Below are positions 1-8,187 of a stretch of 59,120 nt of DNA, piece after piece. The first letter of the stretch is position 1; every line of letters begins with the position of its first letter. The position numbers and the translations under genes are program-made. The notes under the pieces were generated by a model. The model made no database searches and had not been told where the DNA came from. It was given only the letters and a program-made list of their open reading frames with translations. This DNA is from an uncultured Christensenella sp. (GTDB lineage: Bacteria > Bacillota > Clostridia > Christensenellales > UBA1242): NCBI GenBank assembly GCA_949292875.1, contig CASFBJ010000014.1, positions 1 to 59,120 of the forward strand. Reading direction: 5' to 3'.

Positions 1-138
1 AAATATAGAAGAATATCAAGCATTAGTTGAAGATTGGATAGAATTTTACAATACAAAGAGATTAAAAAATAGGAAGAAATCTAAAATTTCTCCCTAAGTC
101 CTTTTTTATTTTGAGTGACCCCTACGGGGTTCACTTCA
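1..138 (+). mobile_element. 3' end of an IS3-family insertion sequence (truncated by window edge)
   Basis: Positions 2-97 encode the last 31 residues of a transposase (ending NRKKSKISP, stop TAA at 95-97). The pattern WIEFYNTKRL resembles the C-terminal end of IS3-family DDE transposases. The element appears to end at 138 with ...TTCACTTCA, that is 5'-TGAAGTGAACCCC read inward, fitting the TG..CA ends of this family. The boundary is set by comparison with the right end of the window: positions 1-138 are repeated, inverted, at 58980-59117, and the two copies diverge immediately inside. A hairpin (GTGACCCC/GGGGTTCAC) lies just inside the terminus. The rest of the element is outside the window. 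Confidence 0.8.
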
Positions 139-240
139 AAATTTGCCTATTTTTTTATATTAAATTATTTAAATAAATTTCTTTATAAGCTTATTAGAAA
201 GATAAAAATTAAGCCTGTAATATTTAAAATATTAGAGGTT

Positions 241-2157
241 TTATGCTATATCTCTTTTTCTAAATACTAATTGAGTTACTAAAGCGATTAACACAATAGA
301 AACAACTGTAATTACTAAACTAAATATTAAATCTGTTCCTGGTATAATATAATTGGCGGTAAATATAGATGAATTTGAACTAAATGTACCATTTCCAAAA
401 TATTTAAATAAATCTAAATTAGCAAATGCAATGTATTTCCAAAGAGTAAACTGACTAAGTAAATTATTACATAAAGTTGCTATAAGTAAACAAAATACAT
501 TTACTACTGTGGCAGCTAAATAACTTTTTAGTATTGTTGAAATAGCAAAAGCTAATAAAACATAGAATAGTATTTTAATAAATAAACAAGCGATATATAT
601 TAAGTATAATAATACCGGATTTAGTGTTAAAACAGTAGTTGCATTTATAGATATAATTATATCATTAAAATTAATGCCATACATAAAATAACCTGCAATT
701 AAACTTATTAAAACACTTAAAATAACAAACAAAAAAGCAAAAAATAGAGTAGTTATAATTTTTGAATTCAAAATTTGATTTCTAGAATATGGTCTAATAG
801 CTAATAATTTTAAAGTTTTGTCCTTTTGTTCGCCAGCTATCATTCCTGAAGCTACTATTACCGAAAAAACTATAATAATGAAACTAAAAATATCTAAAAC
901 ATAAAATGAATAATCAAAAGCACTTATATTCGGCTTTTCTGCTGAAAGAGAATAATTTGATGTTTGATTAGATGAAAATGCTGTGCCATAATTATATTCA
1001 ATTATGTTATTATTATAAATGTATGAATATAATGAAATAATTTGATTAAAATTGTAAGTATTAAAAGCATCCATACTTAAAGAAGTATTTAAATCCGCTA
1101 CACCAATAAATTCATTAAATTGTTTATCTGTAAAATCTTTAGATAACTGTTTAACTATTAAACTTTTTGTTAACATATTTGCATAATATGCAGTGCTATA
1201 AAATAGACTAATCTTATCTAATAGTAATTCTTTTTGTTCAATTTTATTATAATCTTCTTTTTTTAAAGATTTGTAAAAGTCTTCTAATTCATTTTTGCGT
1301 TTATCTAACTTGATAGTAGCATCAGTAACATATGATTTTTCCAATTCATCTAAAAATGTTTTAGATATTGCTAAATCATATGAGTTATTTTGAAAATCTT
1401 TTTGCAATATAAATATATTGTTTTCTGTACTTTGTCTACTATCAAAATCTTCAAAATATTTCTCAGATATTTCTTCAGCTAAAACTTTATAAGCTGTTAC
1501 AGTAGAAGTAATAGAATTAACACCTTCAATATGTACGGCATTTTTTAAAAAATCTATTTTGTCTTGAATATCTTTAATAAAAGACTTATAAAATTTTTCA
1601 GTTGTTAAAAATGATAGAGTAGGCATGTTGGTAGAGTTGCTAGATTCTGTGTTTAAGAACTCTTTTAAACTAACTAATTCAGAATATAAAACTTTAGATT
1701 GAGAATCTAAATAATCACAAGATGCATCAGAAACTCCTGCAATACTTTGCCAATCTTGATATAATTTTATATACTTTTCTTTAATACTAGTAAGTTTATC
1801 ATTTATTTTCTCTCTAATGCTTTGCTGAATAGTATTTCCTTCATTATCTTTTATTGAAATAGACGAATCATAAAAATCTATAATATCCTGAACACTATTT
1901 TTACTTATATTTGCATTAATTAAATTATATACTTGCTCAGCAGAAAATTTACTAGTTTCATTTTCATAATGATTAACATATAACGCTTCTACAGAACTTT
2001 CCATATTTGCATCATTTACATATGTGTTACATACCTTAGATTGAGGTTGGTAAAATAGAAAAGAAAATGTAATTATAAGAGAAAGCACTACAACTAATAT
2101 ATATATCATAGGCAATCTCAACATTTTCATTACTTCTCCGCGAAATAATCTCCACAT
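241..2157 (-). CDS. ABC-2 type transporter permease
   Basis: A 638-residue membrane subunit of an ABC transporter. There is one transmembrane helix near residues 15-36, then a long hydrophilic, coiled-coil-rich segment (about 40-410) that should face outside. Five or six hydrophobic segments follow between about 415 and 632. The loop after the second helix (GEQKDKTLKLLAIRP) is the typical ABC-2 cytoplasmic coupling region that contacts the ATPase. The start is ATG behind GGAGAAAG. The gene lies 16 bp downstream of its ATPase and ends the operon; only a weak AT-rich palindrome (about 213-233) follows as possible terminator. The exported substrate cannot be told; ABC-2 exporters of this shape handle peptides, antibiotics or lipids. 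Confidence 0.85.
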   Translation of the reverse strand: MWRLFRGEVMKMLRLPMIYILVVVLSLIITFSFLFYQPQSKVCNTYVNDANMESSVEALYVNHYENETSKFSAEQVYNLINANISKNSVQDIIDFYDSSISIKDNEGNTIQQSIREKINDKLTSIKEKYIKLYQDWQSIAGVSDASCDYLDSQSKVLYSELVSLKEFLNTESSNSTNMPTLSFLTTEKFYKSFIKDIQDKIDFLKNAVHIEGVNSITSTVTAYKVLAEEISEKYFEDFDSRQSTENNIFILQKDFQNNSYDLAISKTFLDELEKSYVTDATIKLDKRKNELEDFYKSLKKEDYNKIEQKELLLDKISLFYSTAYYANMLTKSLIVKQLSKDFTDKQFNEFIGVADLNTSLSMDAFNTYNFNQIISLYSYIYNNNIIEYNYGTAFSSNQTSNYSLSAEKPNISAFDYSFYVLDIFSFIIIVFSVIVASGMIAGEQKDKTLKLLAIRPYSRNQILNSKIITTLFFAFLFVILSVLISLIAGYFMYGINFNDIIISINATTVLTLNPVLLYLIYIACLFIKILFYVLLAFAISTILKSYLAATVVNVFCLLIATLCNNLLSQFTLWKYIAFANLDLFKYFGNGTFSSNSSIFTANYIIPGTDLIFSLVITVVSIVLIALVTQLVFRKRDIA

Positions 2158-2173
2158 TATAGTACTTTCTCCT

Positions 2174-3094
2174 TTATTTTTTATTATTAATAATATCCAT
2201 AAATACTTGTTCTAATGATTTTGTAATAGTTCTCATATTAAAAATAGATAATCTTTTAGAAATAAGAAAAGCTATGACATCTGGCACACTTTTTTCTGGG
2301 CAAGGAAAGATTATTTCGGAGCCTGCTAATTCAACTGAAACATTGTATCTTTGATAAATAAGTTTACCAGCATAATTAGGGTAGTCAACTTTTAGAGCTA
2401 TATTTTGAACATCTGCATTATTACCTTGCTTTAACTTTTCTAATGATTTTAACTCAATTATTTTTCCATCTTTAATTACTGCAATCGTGTCACAAATCAT
2501 TTCCAATTCTGCTAAAATATGGCTTGAAATGAGAATAGATATTTTTTCTTTTCTAGCTAGTTCTTTAAGCAAGTTTCTTACTTCAATGATACCATATGCA
2601 TCTAATCCGTTAGTAGGTTCATCTAAAATTAACAACTTGGGCTTATGTAATATAGCTTGAGCAATACCTAAGCGTTGTTTCATTCCCATAGAATATTTTT
2701 TTACTTTATCTTTAAGTCTTGATTCTAAATTCACTAATTTTGCTACTTCAAAAATTCTTTCTTTTGTAACATTCTTATGTAACCTTGCAAAATATAGCAA
2801 ATTTTCATATCCAGTCATATAATTATACATTTCTGGTGATTCAACTATTGCTCCTACATTACTAATAGCTTTTTTAAAGTTTTTCTTTATTGATTGACTA
2901 TTTATATATACATCGCCTTCAGTTATCTTAGCTAAACCAGTTATCATTTTTATAGCAGTACTTTTACCTGCTCCATTGGGACCAATAAAACCAAATATTT
3001 CTCCTTCATATATATCAAAGGATATATGATTTACGGCTATTCTATCCTTATATGTTTTGGTTAAATTTTTTATTTCTAATATTTTATTTACCAA
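2174..3094 (-). CDS. ABC transporter ATP-binding protein (BcrA/CcmA-type)
   Basis: A 306-residue ATPase subunit. Walker A GPNGAGKST lies at residues 38-46, the signature YSMGMKQR near 135-142, Walker B LLILDEPTNGLD near 154-165, and the switch histidine in SSHILAELE. The roughly 90-residue C-terminal extension after the nucleotide-binding domain is typical of exporters of the bacitracin or lantibiotic immunity type. It is the middle gene of a three-gene operon: it starts 19 bp after the winged-helix membrane protein and is followed by the permease it should drive. The start is ATG with AAAGGAG upstream. ATPase function is certain by family; the substrate is unknown. Confidence 0.93.
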   Translation of the reverse strand: MVNKILEIKNLTKTYKDRIAVNHISFDIYEGEIFGFIGPNGAGKSTAIKMITGLAKITEGDVYINSQSIKKNFKKAISNVGAIVESPEMYNYMTGYENLLYFARLHKNVTKERIFEVAKLVNLESRLKDKVKKYSMGMKQRLGIAQAILHKPKLLILDEPTNGLDAYGIIEVRNLLKELARKEKISILISSHILAELEMICDTIAVIKDGKIIELKSLEKLKQGNNADVQNIALKVDYPNYAGKLIYQRYNVSVELAGSEIIFPCPEKSVPDVIAFLISKRLSIFNMRTITKSLEQVFMDIINNKK

Positions 3095-3113
3095 CTTGTT
3101 AATCTCCTTTTAA

Positions 3114-4025
3114 TTATGCATTAAATTTCTTTGTTTTAATAAGTACAATTTTTACTATAGGATAAAAAATAGCTATAATTCCTACAACAATAGGGAAGAA
3201 CCAATAAGGCAAAAATTTCAACCAATTATACATATTTAAACCAAACAAAAAATTGATAGCTAAAATTAAAATTAATGAAACTGAAACGCATAAAATTACT
3301 AATTTTAAAGATTGCATAAAGTTAAATAAATTTTTAATTTTTTTATTAACATTTGTGATATAAAGAAAAAACATGATAATGGGATATAATGCTATAAAAC
3401 AAGCAAATAATAAAAATGATATACTAATGGATTTATCTATAAGATTGTTAACATACAATACGGAATAAGAAATAACTAGTATAACAATACAAATAAGAAA
3501 TAATATAATTGATATAGTAAAGTTTAATTTATTCGCCTTTAAATAATCACAAGAACGACTGTCATACTTTAAATTTTTATTATGTTTTTTTACATTCAAT
3601 TTATATTGAGAAAAATCTCTAAGATAAGGTTCTTTGCTCATTTCTTTTTGTTCTGTTATTTCGTTTTCAATAACATTTTTGTCTTCATCATTTTCACAAA
3701 ATTCTTCATCATCATTTGATATCTTTTCTTTATCACATAAATCGCCTAATAAAGATTTATAATCTATTTCTTCATTATTTTCAGACTCTAAATCATCATT
3801 TTCTGTAAGTAAAAATGATTCTCCAGCTTGAGTTATATTATAAACGTTTTGAAAATCTTCATCAAATTCGCTTTCTATAAGATTATTTTGCACCATTTTT
3901 GATATTATTTCATCACAATAACTATCTGTTAAGCTAAATTTTTTTGACAAATTTTTTTTAACTGATATTTCACTTAAATTACTATTTTTCAACAAATTTA
4001 GAACATAATATACATAAATATCCAT
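3114..4025 (-). CDS. membrane-tethered winged-helix protein of unknown function
   Basis: This 303-residue protein matches no family I can name. Residues 1-75 look like a winged-helix DNA-binding domain: a helical segment with a likely recognition helix at about 33-50, then a wing ending VYNITQAGESFLL, as in PadR/DUF4364-like regulators. Residues 75-130 are very acidic, and 140-165 basic. Four strongly hydrophobic segments follow at about 168-192, 200-223, 241-262 and 271-296. The start ATG has AAAGGAG 8 nt upstream. It is the first gene of the ABC exporter operon. By inference it is a one-component, membrane-anchored regulator or sensor for the transporter; a purely structural role is not excluded. 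Confidence 0.7.
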   Translation of the reverse strand: MDIYVYYVLNLLKNSNLSEISVKKNLSKKFSLTDSYCDEIISKMVQNNLIESEFDEDFQNVYNITQAGESFLLTENDDLESENNEEIDYKSLLGDLCDKEKISNDDEEFCENDEDKNVIENEITEQKEMSKEPYLRDFSQYKLNVKKHNKNLKYDSRSCDYLKANKLNFTISIILFLICIVILVISYSVLYVNNLIDKSISISFLLFACFIALYPIIMFFLYITNVNKKIKNLFNFMQSLKLVILCVSVSLILILAINFLFGLNMYNWLKFLPYWFFPIVVGIIAIFYPIVKIVLIKTKKFNA

Positions 4026-4045
4026 AAAAGTTTTCTCCTTTGATT

Positions 4046-4074
4046 ATAATACAAAAATATTTTATAAAAGTCAA
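4046..4074 (-). promoter_or_regulatory. promoter of the ABC exporter operon
   Basis: On the - strand a -35 TTGACT (4069-4074) and a -10 TATTAT (4046-4051) are separated by 17 bp, about 20 bp before the first start codon. A second possible -10, TATAAT, lies 3 bp further downstream. No operator repeat is visible. Confidence 0.6.
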
Positions 4075-4149
4075 TAAAATGCTTTTGTTTTAAAATAAAT
4101 AGTAGTATAATACTTTTTGATGTTTAAAATTTAAGGAAAATTAATAATT

Positions 4150-4788
4150 ATGTTTGATAAAATCATAGAAACAAATAGCAAAAAAATATCTATCCAAATC
4201 ACTAATAGGGGAGAAGTAATACTAAAGAAACCTAAAAATTACAGTCAAAAACTTCTTGAAAACTTTATTGAATTGAAACAAAAATGGATAGAAGAAAAAA
4301 GAAGAAAAGCATTAGAATTAGTAGAGAAATATAAAGATGTTATTGAATATAAAACAATCTTAGTTTTAGGAAATGAAAATCAAATTATATATGATTCTAA
4401 ATGTAATAAAATTTCACCTAAAAAAATGTATGTAAAAAATAGAAAATCATTAATTACAACAATCAAAAAATATGCGAATGAAATAATAATTCAAAAAGCT
4501 ACATATTTTTCTAATAAAATAGGCGTGAAACCTTTAGAAATTAAAATAGAAAATGCTAAAAAGAGATGGGGTGTATGTACCTCTAAAAAAGTTATAAAAA
4601 TAAATTTTAGAGCTTGTATGGTTGATGAAAAATGCTTAGATTACATAATTATACACGAACTATTACATTTGAAAGAATTTAATCATAGCAAAAATTTTTG
4701 GTTATTAGTTAAAAAATATGTTCCAAATTTTTCTGAAATTAAAAAACAATTAAAAGAATATGGTATTCTTTTAGACCTTTATAGATAA
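4150..4788 (+). CDS. YgjP-type (DUF45) zinc metallopeptidase
   Basis: A 212-residue protein of the YgjP/SprT-like metallopeptidase family. The zinc-binding HExxH motif is HELLH at residues 169-173 and the third ligand is His179 in FNHSKNFW. The preceding KRWGVCTSKK (138-147) corresponds to the family's RWGSC-type motif. The N-terminal half is a basic strand and helix region, as usual. Length fits the family (about 210-240). The -10 TATAAT at 4106-4111 is good but the -35 is poor. AAGGA at 4133-4137 lies 12 nt before the ATG, which is rather far. It is a single gene on +, divergent from the ABC operon. Substrate and role are unknown for the family. Confidence 0.85.
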   Translation: MFDKIIETNSKKISIQITNRGEVILKKPKNYSQKLLENFIELKQKWIEEKRRKALELVEKYKDVIEYKTILVLGNENQIIYDSKCNKISPKKMYVKNRKSLITTIKKYANEIIIQKATYFSNKIGVKPLEIKIENAKKRWGVCTSKKVIKINFRACMVDEKCLDYIIIHELLHLKEFNHSKNFWLLVKKYVPNFSEIKKQLKEYGILLDLYR

Positions 4789-4986
4789 AAATTTTAAAAA
4801 ATTGTAAAAATTTTTTGATTATCAATTTAATTATTGGCTTTTCAGAATTTCTTAATAGGGTAGAATATTGTTTATTATAGTCTTGTGAAAATATGTTAAA
4901 AAATGCAAAATTTACAATAATATTAGAAAAAATTTATAAATTCAAATTAGGGTAGACTTATAATATAATAAAAATAAGTCTTTTTA

Positions 4987-5020
4987 ATTTATGCGTAAAA
5001 TGATAATTTTACGCATAAAT
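4987..5020. repeat. perfect 15-bp inverted repeat, 4-nt loop
   Basis: The arms ATTTATGCGTAAAAT (4987-5001) and its exact complement (5006-5020) flank the loop GATA. It sits between the convergent ends of the YgjP gene and the nucleotidyltransferase-like gene. It may be a bidirectional terminator, although neither side has a clean U-tract, or a protein-binding site. The rest of the gap (4789-5042) is AT-rich and holds two copies of TAGGGTAGA (4856-4864 and 4948-4956). Confidence 0.75.
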
Positions 5021-5042
5021 AGTGTTAAAATTGCTATTTTTA

Positions 5043-5903
5043 TTAATTTCCAAATACATTTATCAATTCTTTCATTTTAACAATTGATTTTGTAATATTG
5101 TTACTTGTGTAAAATGAATTGTTCATTAGTTTTATAGACTCATTATCTATTGATACTAAACTACTACCTGATGTAACTTTCAAATAATTTAGTACATTAA
5201 ATAATTGGTTGTTAATATGCCCTACAAAGTAATCATCTGGGACATTGTAAATATACGCTTCAATAAGTAACATATCGTTCAAAATTCCATAATCTAAACT
5301 TACATTTTTCAATACATTACATATTTTATCAAAATTGCCTTTAGTCTTAATATTTTTATTTAATATATTTTTTTGATAATTATATAGATTAAAAAAAGAT
5401 ACGGATAAATCATCACTTTTTAAATATATCAAATCATTTGGAGCATTCAAACTATGCGTAAAAACAAATATACGAAAATTGTGTCCCAAAAGTCGCATGC
5501 TATCAATATATATAGAATTATTCAATACAGAAATAGCTATTTTTTTTCCATATGTTCTTGTTAATAATAAAATTATTAACATTTTAATTTCTTCTAATTT
5601 AGCTTCTTTTCTCTTTTTTCTTTTAGACTTATATTTTGAAAGATTTTCACTATTTTCTAATAACATAATGCTTTGAAAATCTATTGCAATATTTATTGCT
5701 TCTTTTTCATTAGCTATCCCTTCCCTATCATAACTTCCAAATGTACTAATTTCATACAATGTGTTTGGCTCTCCCATAGCTGTTAAAATATCTTCAACCA
5801 TTATATCTAATTCATCTAAAAAATCATCTACTTCATCAGAAGTAGCCCTTAATTGCAAACTTCTACTCATACTTCTCGCAACATTTTCATTAAATAACAA
5901 CAT
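5043..5903 (-). CDS. nucleotidyltransferase-fold-like protein, probably catalytically degenerate
   Basis: No firm family match. The layout resembles Pol-beta-type nucleotidyltransferases of the OAS/CD-NTase kind. There is an N-terminal helix, then FGSY at about residues 55-58, then a strand NIAIDF (71-76) where the paired metal-binding acidic residues (DxD) should be. A helical second half contains a segment LLIEAYIYNVPDDYF typical of the OAS-like helical domain. Only one Asp (75) remains at the active-site strand, so activity is doubtful. A basic patch (KRKKRK) lies in the middle. An upstream in-frame GTG exists, but ATG at 5903 behind AGGGAAGGG is the better start. It is divergent from the Xer-like gene with adjoining promoters. 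Function unknown. Confidence 0.55.
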   Translation of the reverse strand: MLLFNENVARSMSRSLQLRATSDEVDDFLDELDIMVEDILTAMGEPNTLYEISTFGSYDREGIANEKEAINIAIDFQSIMLLENSENLSKYKSKRKKRKEAKLEEIKMLIILLLTRTYGKKIAISVLNNSIYIDSMRLLGHNFRIFVFTHSLNAPNDLIYLKSDDLSVSFFNLYNYQKNILNKNIKTKGNFDKICNVLKNVSLDYGILNDMLLIEAYIYNVPDDYFVGHINNQLFNVLNYLKVTSGSSLVSIDNESIKLMNNSFYTSNNITKSIVKMKELINVFGN

Positions 5904-5934
5904 ATACCCTTCCCTAGTCACTGATTATAAATTT

Positions 5935-5964
5935 ATTATAACAAAAAAAGGCAAAAATAGTCAA
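5935..5964 (-). promoter_or_regulatory. promoter of the nucleotidyltransferase-like gene
   Basis: -35 TTGACT (5959-5964), 18 bp, -10 TATAAT (5935-5940) on the - strand, predicting a transcript start near 5928 and a leader of about 25 nt. Its -35 box is only 5 bp from the -35 box of the divergent recombinase promoter. Confidence 0.7.
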
Positions 5965-5969
5965 TCCAT

Positions 5970-5998
5970 TTGTTATTATATTGAATATATGATATAAT
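5970..5998 (+). promoter_or_regulatory. promoter of the Xer-like gene (leaderless)
   Basis: -35 TTGTTA (5970-5975), 17 bp, -10 TATAAT (5993-5998). The ATG at 6005 is 6 nt after the -10, exactly where transcription should begin, and there is no Shine-Dalgarno sequence. Confidence 0.65.
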
Positions 5999-6004
5999 AC
6001 TAAC

Positions 6005-7051
6005 ATGAAAAACAATACTTTTTTAGAAAATAGAGACAAAAGAAACATTGTTCTTACTAGAGAAATTTTAGCTACTCTACCCTATTATTGTAGCCAATAT
6101 TTAGCGAGTATTCAAAATAACACCTCTACATTAACGCAATTAAATTATGCACATGATTTAAAACAATTTTTTTATTATTTAACACATATTTTACTACTCA
6201 AAGAAAATCCTAAAAATATAAGCTTAAATGATTTATCATCTTTAAAGGCAAATGATTTTGAAGAGTATATGAACTGGCTTACATACTATATTATTGACAA
6301 TAAAGAATATAGAAATTCCGCGTGTGGTAAATCTAGAAAATTAGCAAGTTTAAGATCATTTTTTAAATACTTATTTAAAAGAGATATGATTACCTCAAAT
6401 GAACTTGATAAAATACCTACACCTAAAATTCATGAAAAAGAAATCGTTAGACTTGAGCCAAACGAAATGTGTGATGTTTTAGATGAAGTTGAAAAACCCG
6501 ATTCAAAACATTTTTCTACTAGAAATTTGAAATATATACGAAATTTAAATTCTAGAGATTTAGCAATTATGTATCTTTTTCTTAGCACTGGTATAAGAAT
6601 TAGCGAATTGGTAGGTATTGATATAGACGACATAAATTTTGATGAAAATGCATTTAAAATCTTTAGAAAAGGTGGAAATAGCGCTGTAATGTATTTCCCT
6701 GAAGAAACAAAAGAAATGCTAGTTAAATATAGTCAAGACAGAGAAAAAATCAAACCATTGTTAGGACATGAAAATGCATTTTTTCTCTCATCACAAAGAA
6801 AACGCATAAGTGTACGCGCTGTAGAAAATCTAGTTAAAAAATATACGCAAAATGTTGTTCAATTAAAAAATATTACTCCTCATAAACTTAGAAGCACTTT
6901 TGGTACAAACCTATATAGAGAAACTCAAGATATATACATAGTAGCAACTATGCTTGGACATAAAGATGTTAATACCACTAAAAAACATTATGCAGCAATA
7001 AGTGAAGATTTAAAGAGAGAGACTGCAAAAAATGTAAAACTAAGAAATTAA
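6005..7051 (+). CDS. tyrosine recombinase, XerS-like
   Basis: A 348-residue tyrosine recombinase. The N-terminal SAM-like DNA-binding domain spans about residues 25-130 and the catalytic domain about 150-345. The catalytic set is complete: Arg198 (TGIRISEL), Lys222 (FRKGG), His293 and Arg296 (HKLR), His319 (LGHKD) and Tyr329 (KHYA). Its length, about 50 residues longer than XerC/XerD, and its N-terminus are closer to single-recombinase XerS proteins, which resolve chromosome dimers at a dif site. No second Xer and no convincing dif site is visible here. The promoter places the transcript start at or next to the ATG. It is followed after 56 bp by lexA, which has its own promoter. A mobile-element integrase is the alternative, but no element boundaries are seen. 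Confidence 0.85.
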   Translation: MKNNTFLENRDKRNIVLTREILATLPYYCSQYLASIQNNTSTLTQLNYAHDLKQFFYYLTHILLLKENPKNISLNDLSSLKANDFEEYMNWLTYYIIDNKEYRNSACGKSRKLASLRSFFKYLFKRDMITSNELDKIPTPKIHEKEIVRLEPNEMCDVLDEVEKPDSKHFSTRNLKYIRNLNSRDLAIMYLFLSTGIRISELVGIDIDDINFDENAFKIFRKGGNSAVMYFPEETKEMLVKYSQDREKIKPLLGHENAFFLSSQRKRISVRAVENLVKKYTQNVVQLKNITPHKLRSTFGTNLYRETQDIYIVATMLGHKDVNTTKKHYAAISEDLKRETAKNVKLRN

Positions 7052-7060
7052 AACAAATGT

Positions 7061-7090
7061 TTGACAACACTATAAATATTGTGCTATGAT
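7061..7090 (+). promoter_or_regulatory. lexA promoter with an internal imperfect palindrome (candidate LexA operator)
   Basis: -35 TTGACA (7061-7066), 18 bp, -10 TATGAT (7085-7090). Between the boxes lies CACTATAAATATTGTG (7068-7083), where 12 of 16 positions are symmetric and the outer half-sites are CAC/GTG. LexA normally represses its own gene, so this is a plausible operator, but it is unlike the CGAAC-type SOS box of Bacillus. Confidence 0.55.
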
Positions 7091-7107
7091 GTTAAAGAGG
7101 TGATTTT

Positions 7108-7785
7108 ATGAAAAAAAATACTAATAATACGATGTTTGATTTATTAGAATTTATAAGAGATTTTCAAATAGAAAATGGATACTTCCCTACTGTAAGAGAA
7201 ATGGCAAAATATTTAAATGTAAAGTCTACTTGTACAGTTTCTTATTATTTAGATAAATTATGTGAATTAGGAATTTTAAAAAAGCACGGTCAAAAAAGTA
7301 GAGCTTTAGAATTTTTGATTAAGGAAGATAAATGGCCAAATATATTGCAACTAAAATCACCAAACATGACAAAGTTTTCATTTAAAAATACATCTTCATA
7401 TTATCATGAAGATACAATAGATATACCTATCATTGGTAATGTTACAGCAGGTCAGCCTATACTTGCAATAGAAGAATATGAAGAAAAATGGACTCTACCC
7501 TATGATATGTTTAATAAAAGCAATTTATTTATACTAAATGTTAAAGGCGATAGTATGATAAATGCAGGTATATATGATGGAGATAAAATTGTAGTGTCAA
7601 AACAAAACACAGCAGAAAATGGCGAAATTGTAGTAGCGTTAATTGAAGATAGCGCGACAGTAAAGAGATTTTATAAAGAGCAAAATCATATAAGACTTCA
7701 ACCAGAAAATGATTCAATGCAACCATTAATTTTTGATAATGTTACAATTTTAGGTAAAGTTGTGGGACTTATAAGAAATATATAA
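7108..7785 (+). CDS. lexA: LexA repressor (SOS response)
   Basis: A 225-residue SOS repressor. The N-terminal winged helix-turn-helix (about residues 5-70, containing FPTVREMAKYLNV) precedes an S24 self-cleaving peptidase domain. The scissile Ala-Gly is at 114-115 (TAGQP), the nucleophile Ser149 in GDSM and the general base Lys186 (ATVKRF). Upon DNA damage RecA filaments would trigger cleavage at Ala-Gly. The start ATG follows AGAGGTG. It has its own promoter with a candidate operator, and tRNA-Thr begins 10 bp after its stop, so the tRNA may be read through from lexA. The recognition helix differs from Bacillus LexA, consistent with a different operator. Confidence 0.93.
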   Translation: MKKNTNNTMFDLLEFIRDFQIENGYFPTVREMAKYLNVKSTCTVSYYLDKLCELGILKKHGQKSRALEFLIKEDKWPNILQLKSPNMTKFSFKNTSSYYHEDTIDIPIIGNVTAGQPILAIEEYEEKWTLPYDMFNKSNLFILNVKGDSMINAGIYDGDKIVVSKQNTAENGEIVVALIEDSATVKRFYKEQNHIRLQPENDSMQPLIFDNVTILGKVVGLIRNI

Positions 7786-7795
7786 GTCCACACAT

Positions 7796-7871
<76 letters not shown>

Positions 7872-7884
7872 TAAAAAATAATAA

Positions 7885-7930
7885 AAAAGTAATAGAATAG
7901 TTCGAGATAAAACTTTTCTATTACTTTTTT
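7885..7930 (+). terminator. rho-independent terminator after tRNA-Thr
   Basis: A 13-bp stem, AAAAGTAATAGAA (7885-7897) with its complement at 7916-7928, has an 18-nt loop and runs into a T-tract. It ends the lexA/tRNA-Thr unit. The following stretch to 8187 is AT-rich with only weak hairpins (about 8041-8068) that could end rnhA on the other strand. Confidence 0.8.
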
Positions 7931-8187
7931 TAAATATGTATTAGCTTATAATTATTAAAAGAATATTTAAATGTTATATTTATAAAGTTTTTATATCATT
8001 AACATTTATTTGATGTTAAGTTTCTTCTTGTTTTTAAAAATTTTGCATTAATTTATAAAATGCAAATTATATATTAAAAAAGCATGTATTTACATATTAA
8101 AAAATAATTTAATTTCAATTTTTTAATTTTTATTAAAATTACAAATAATTATTAATTACTATATTATGCATAATAAATCAACTAACA

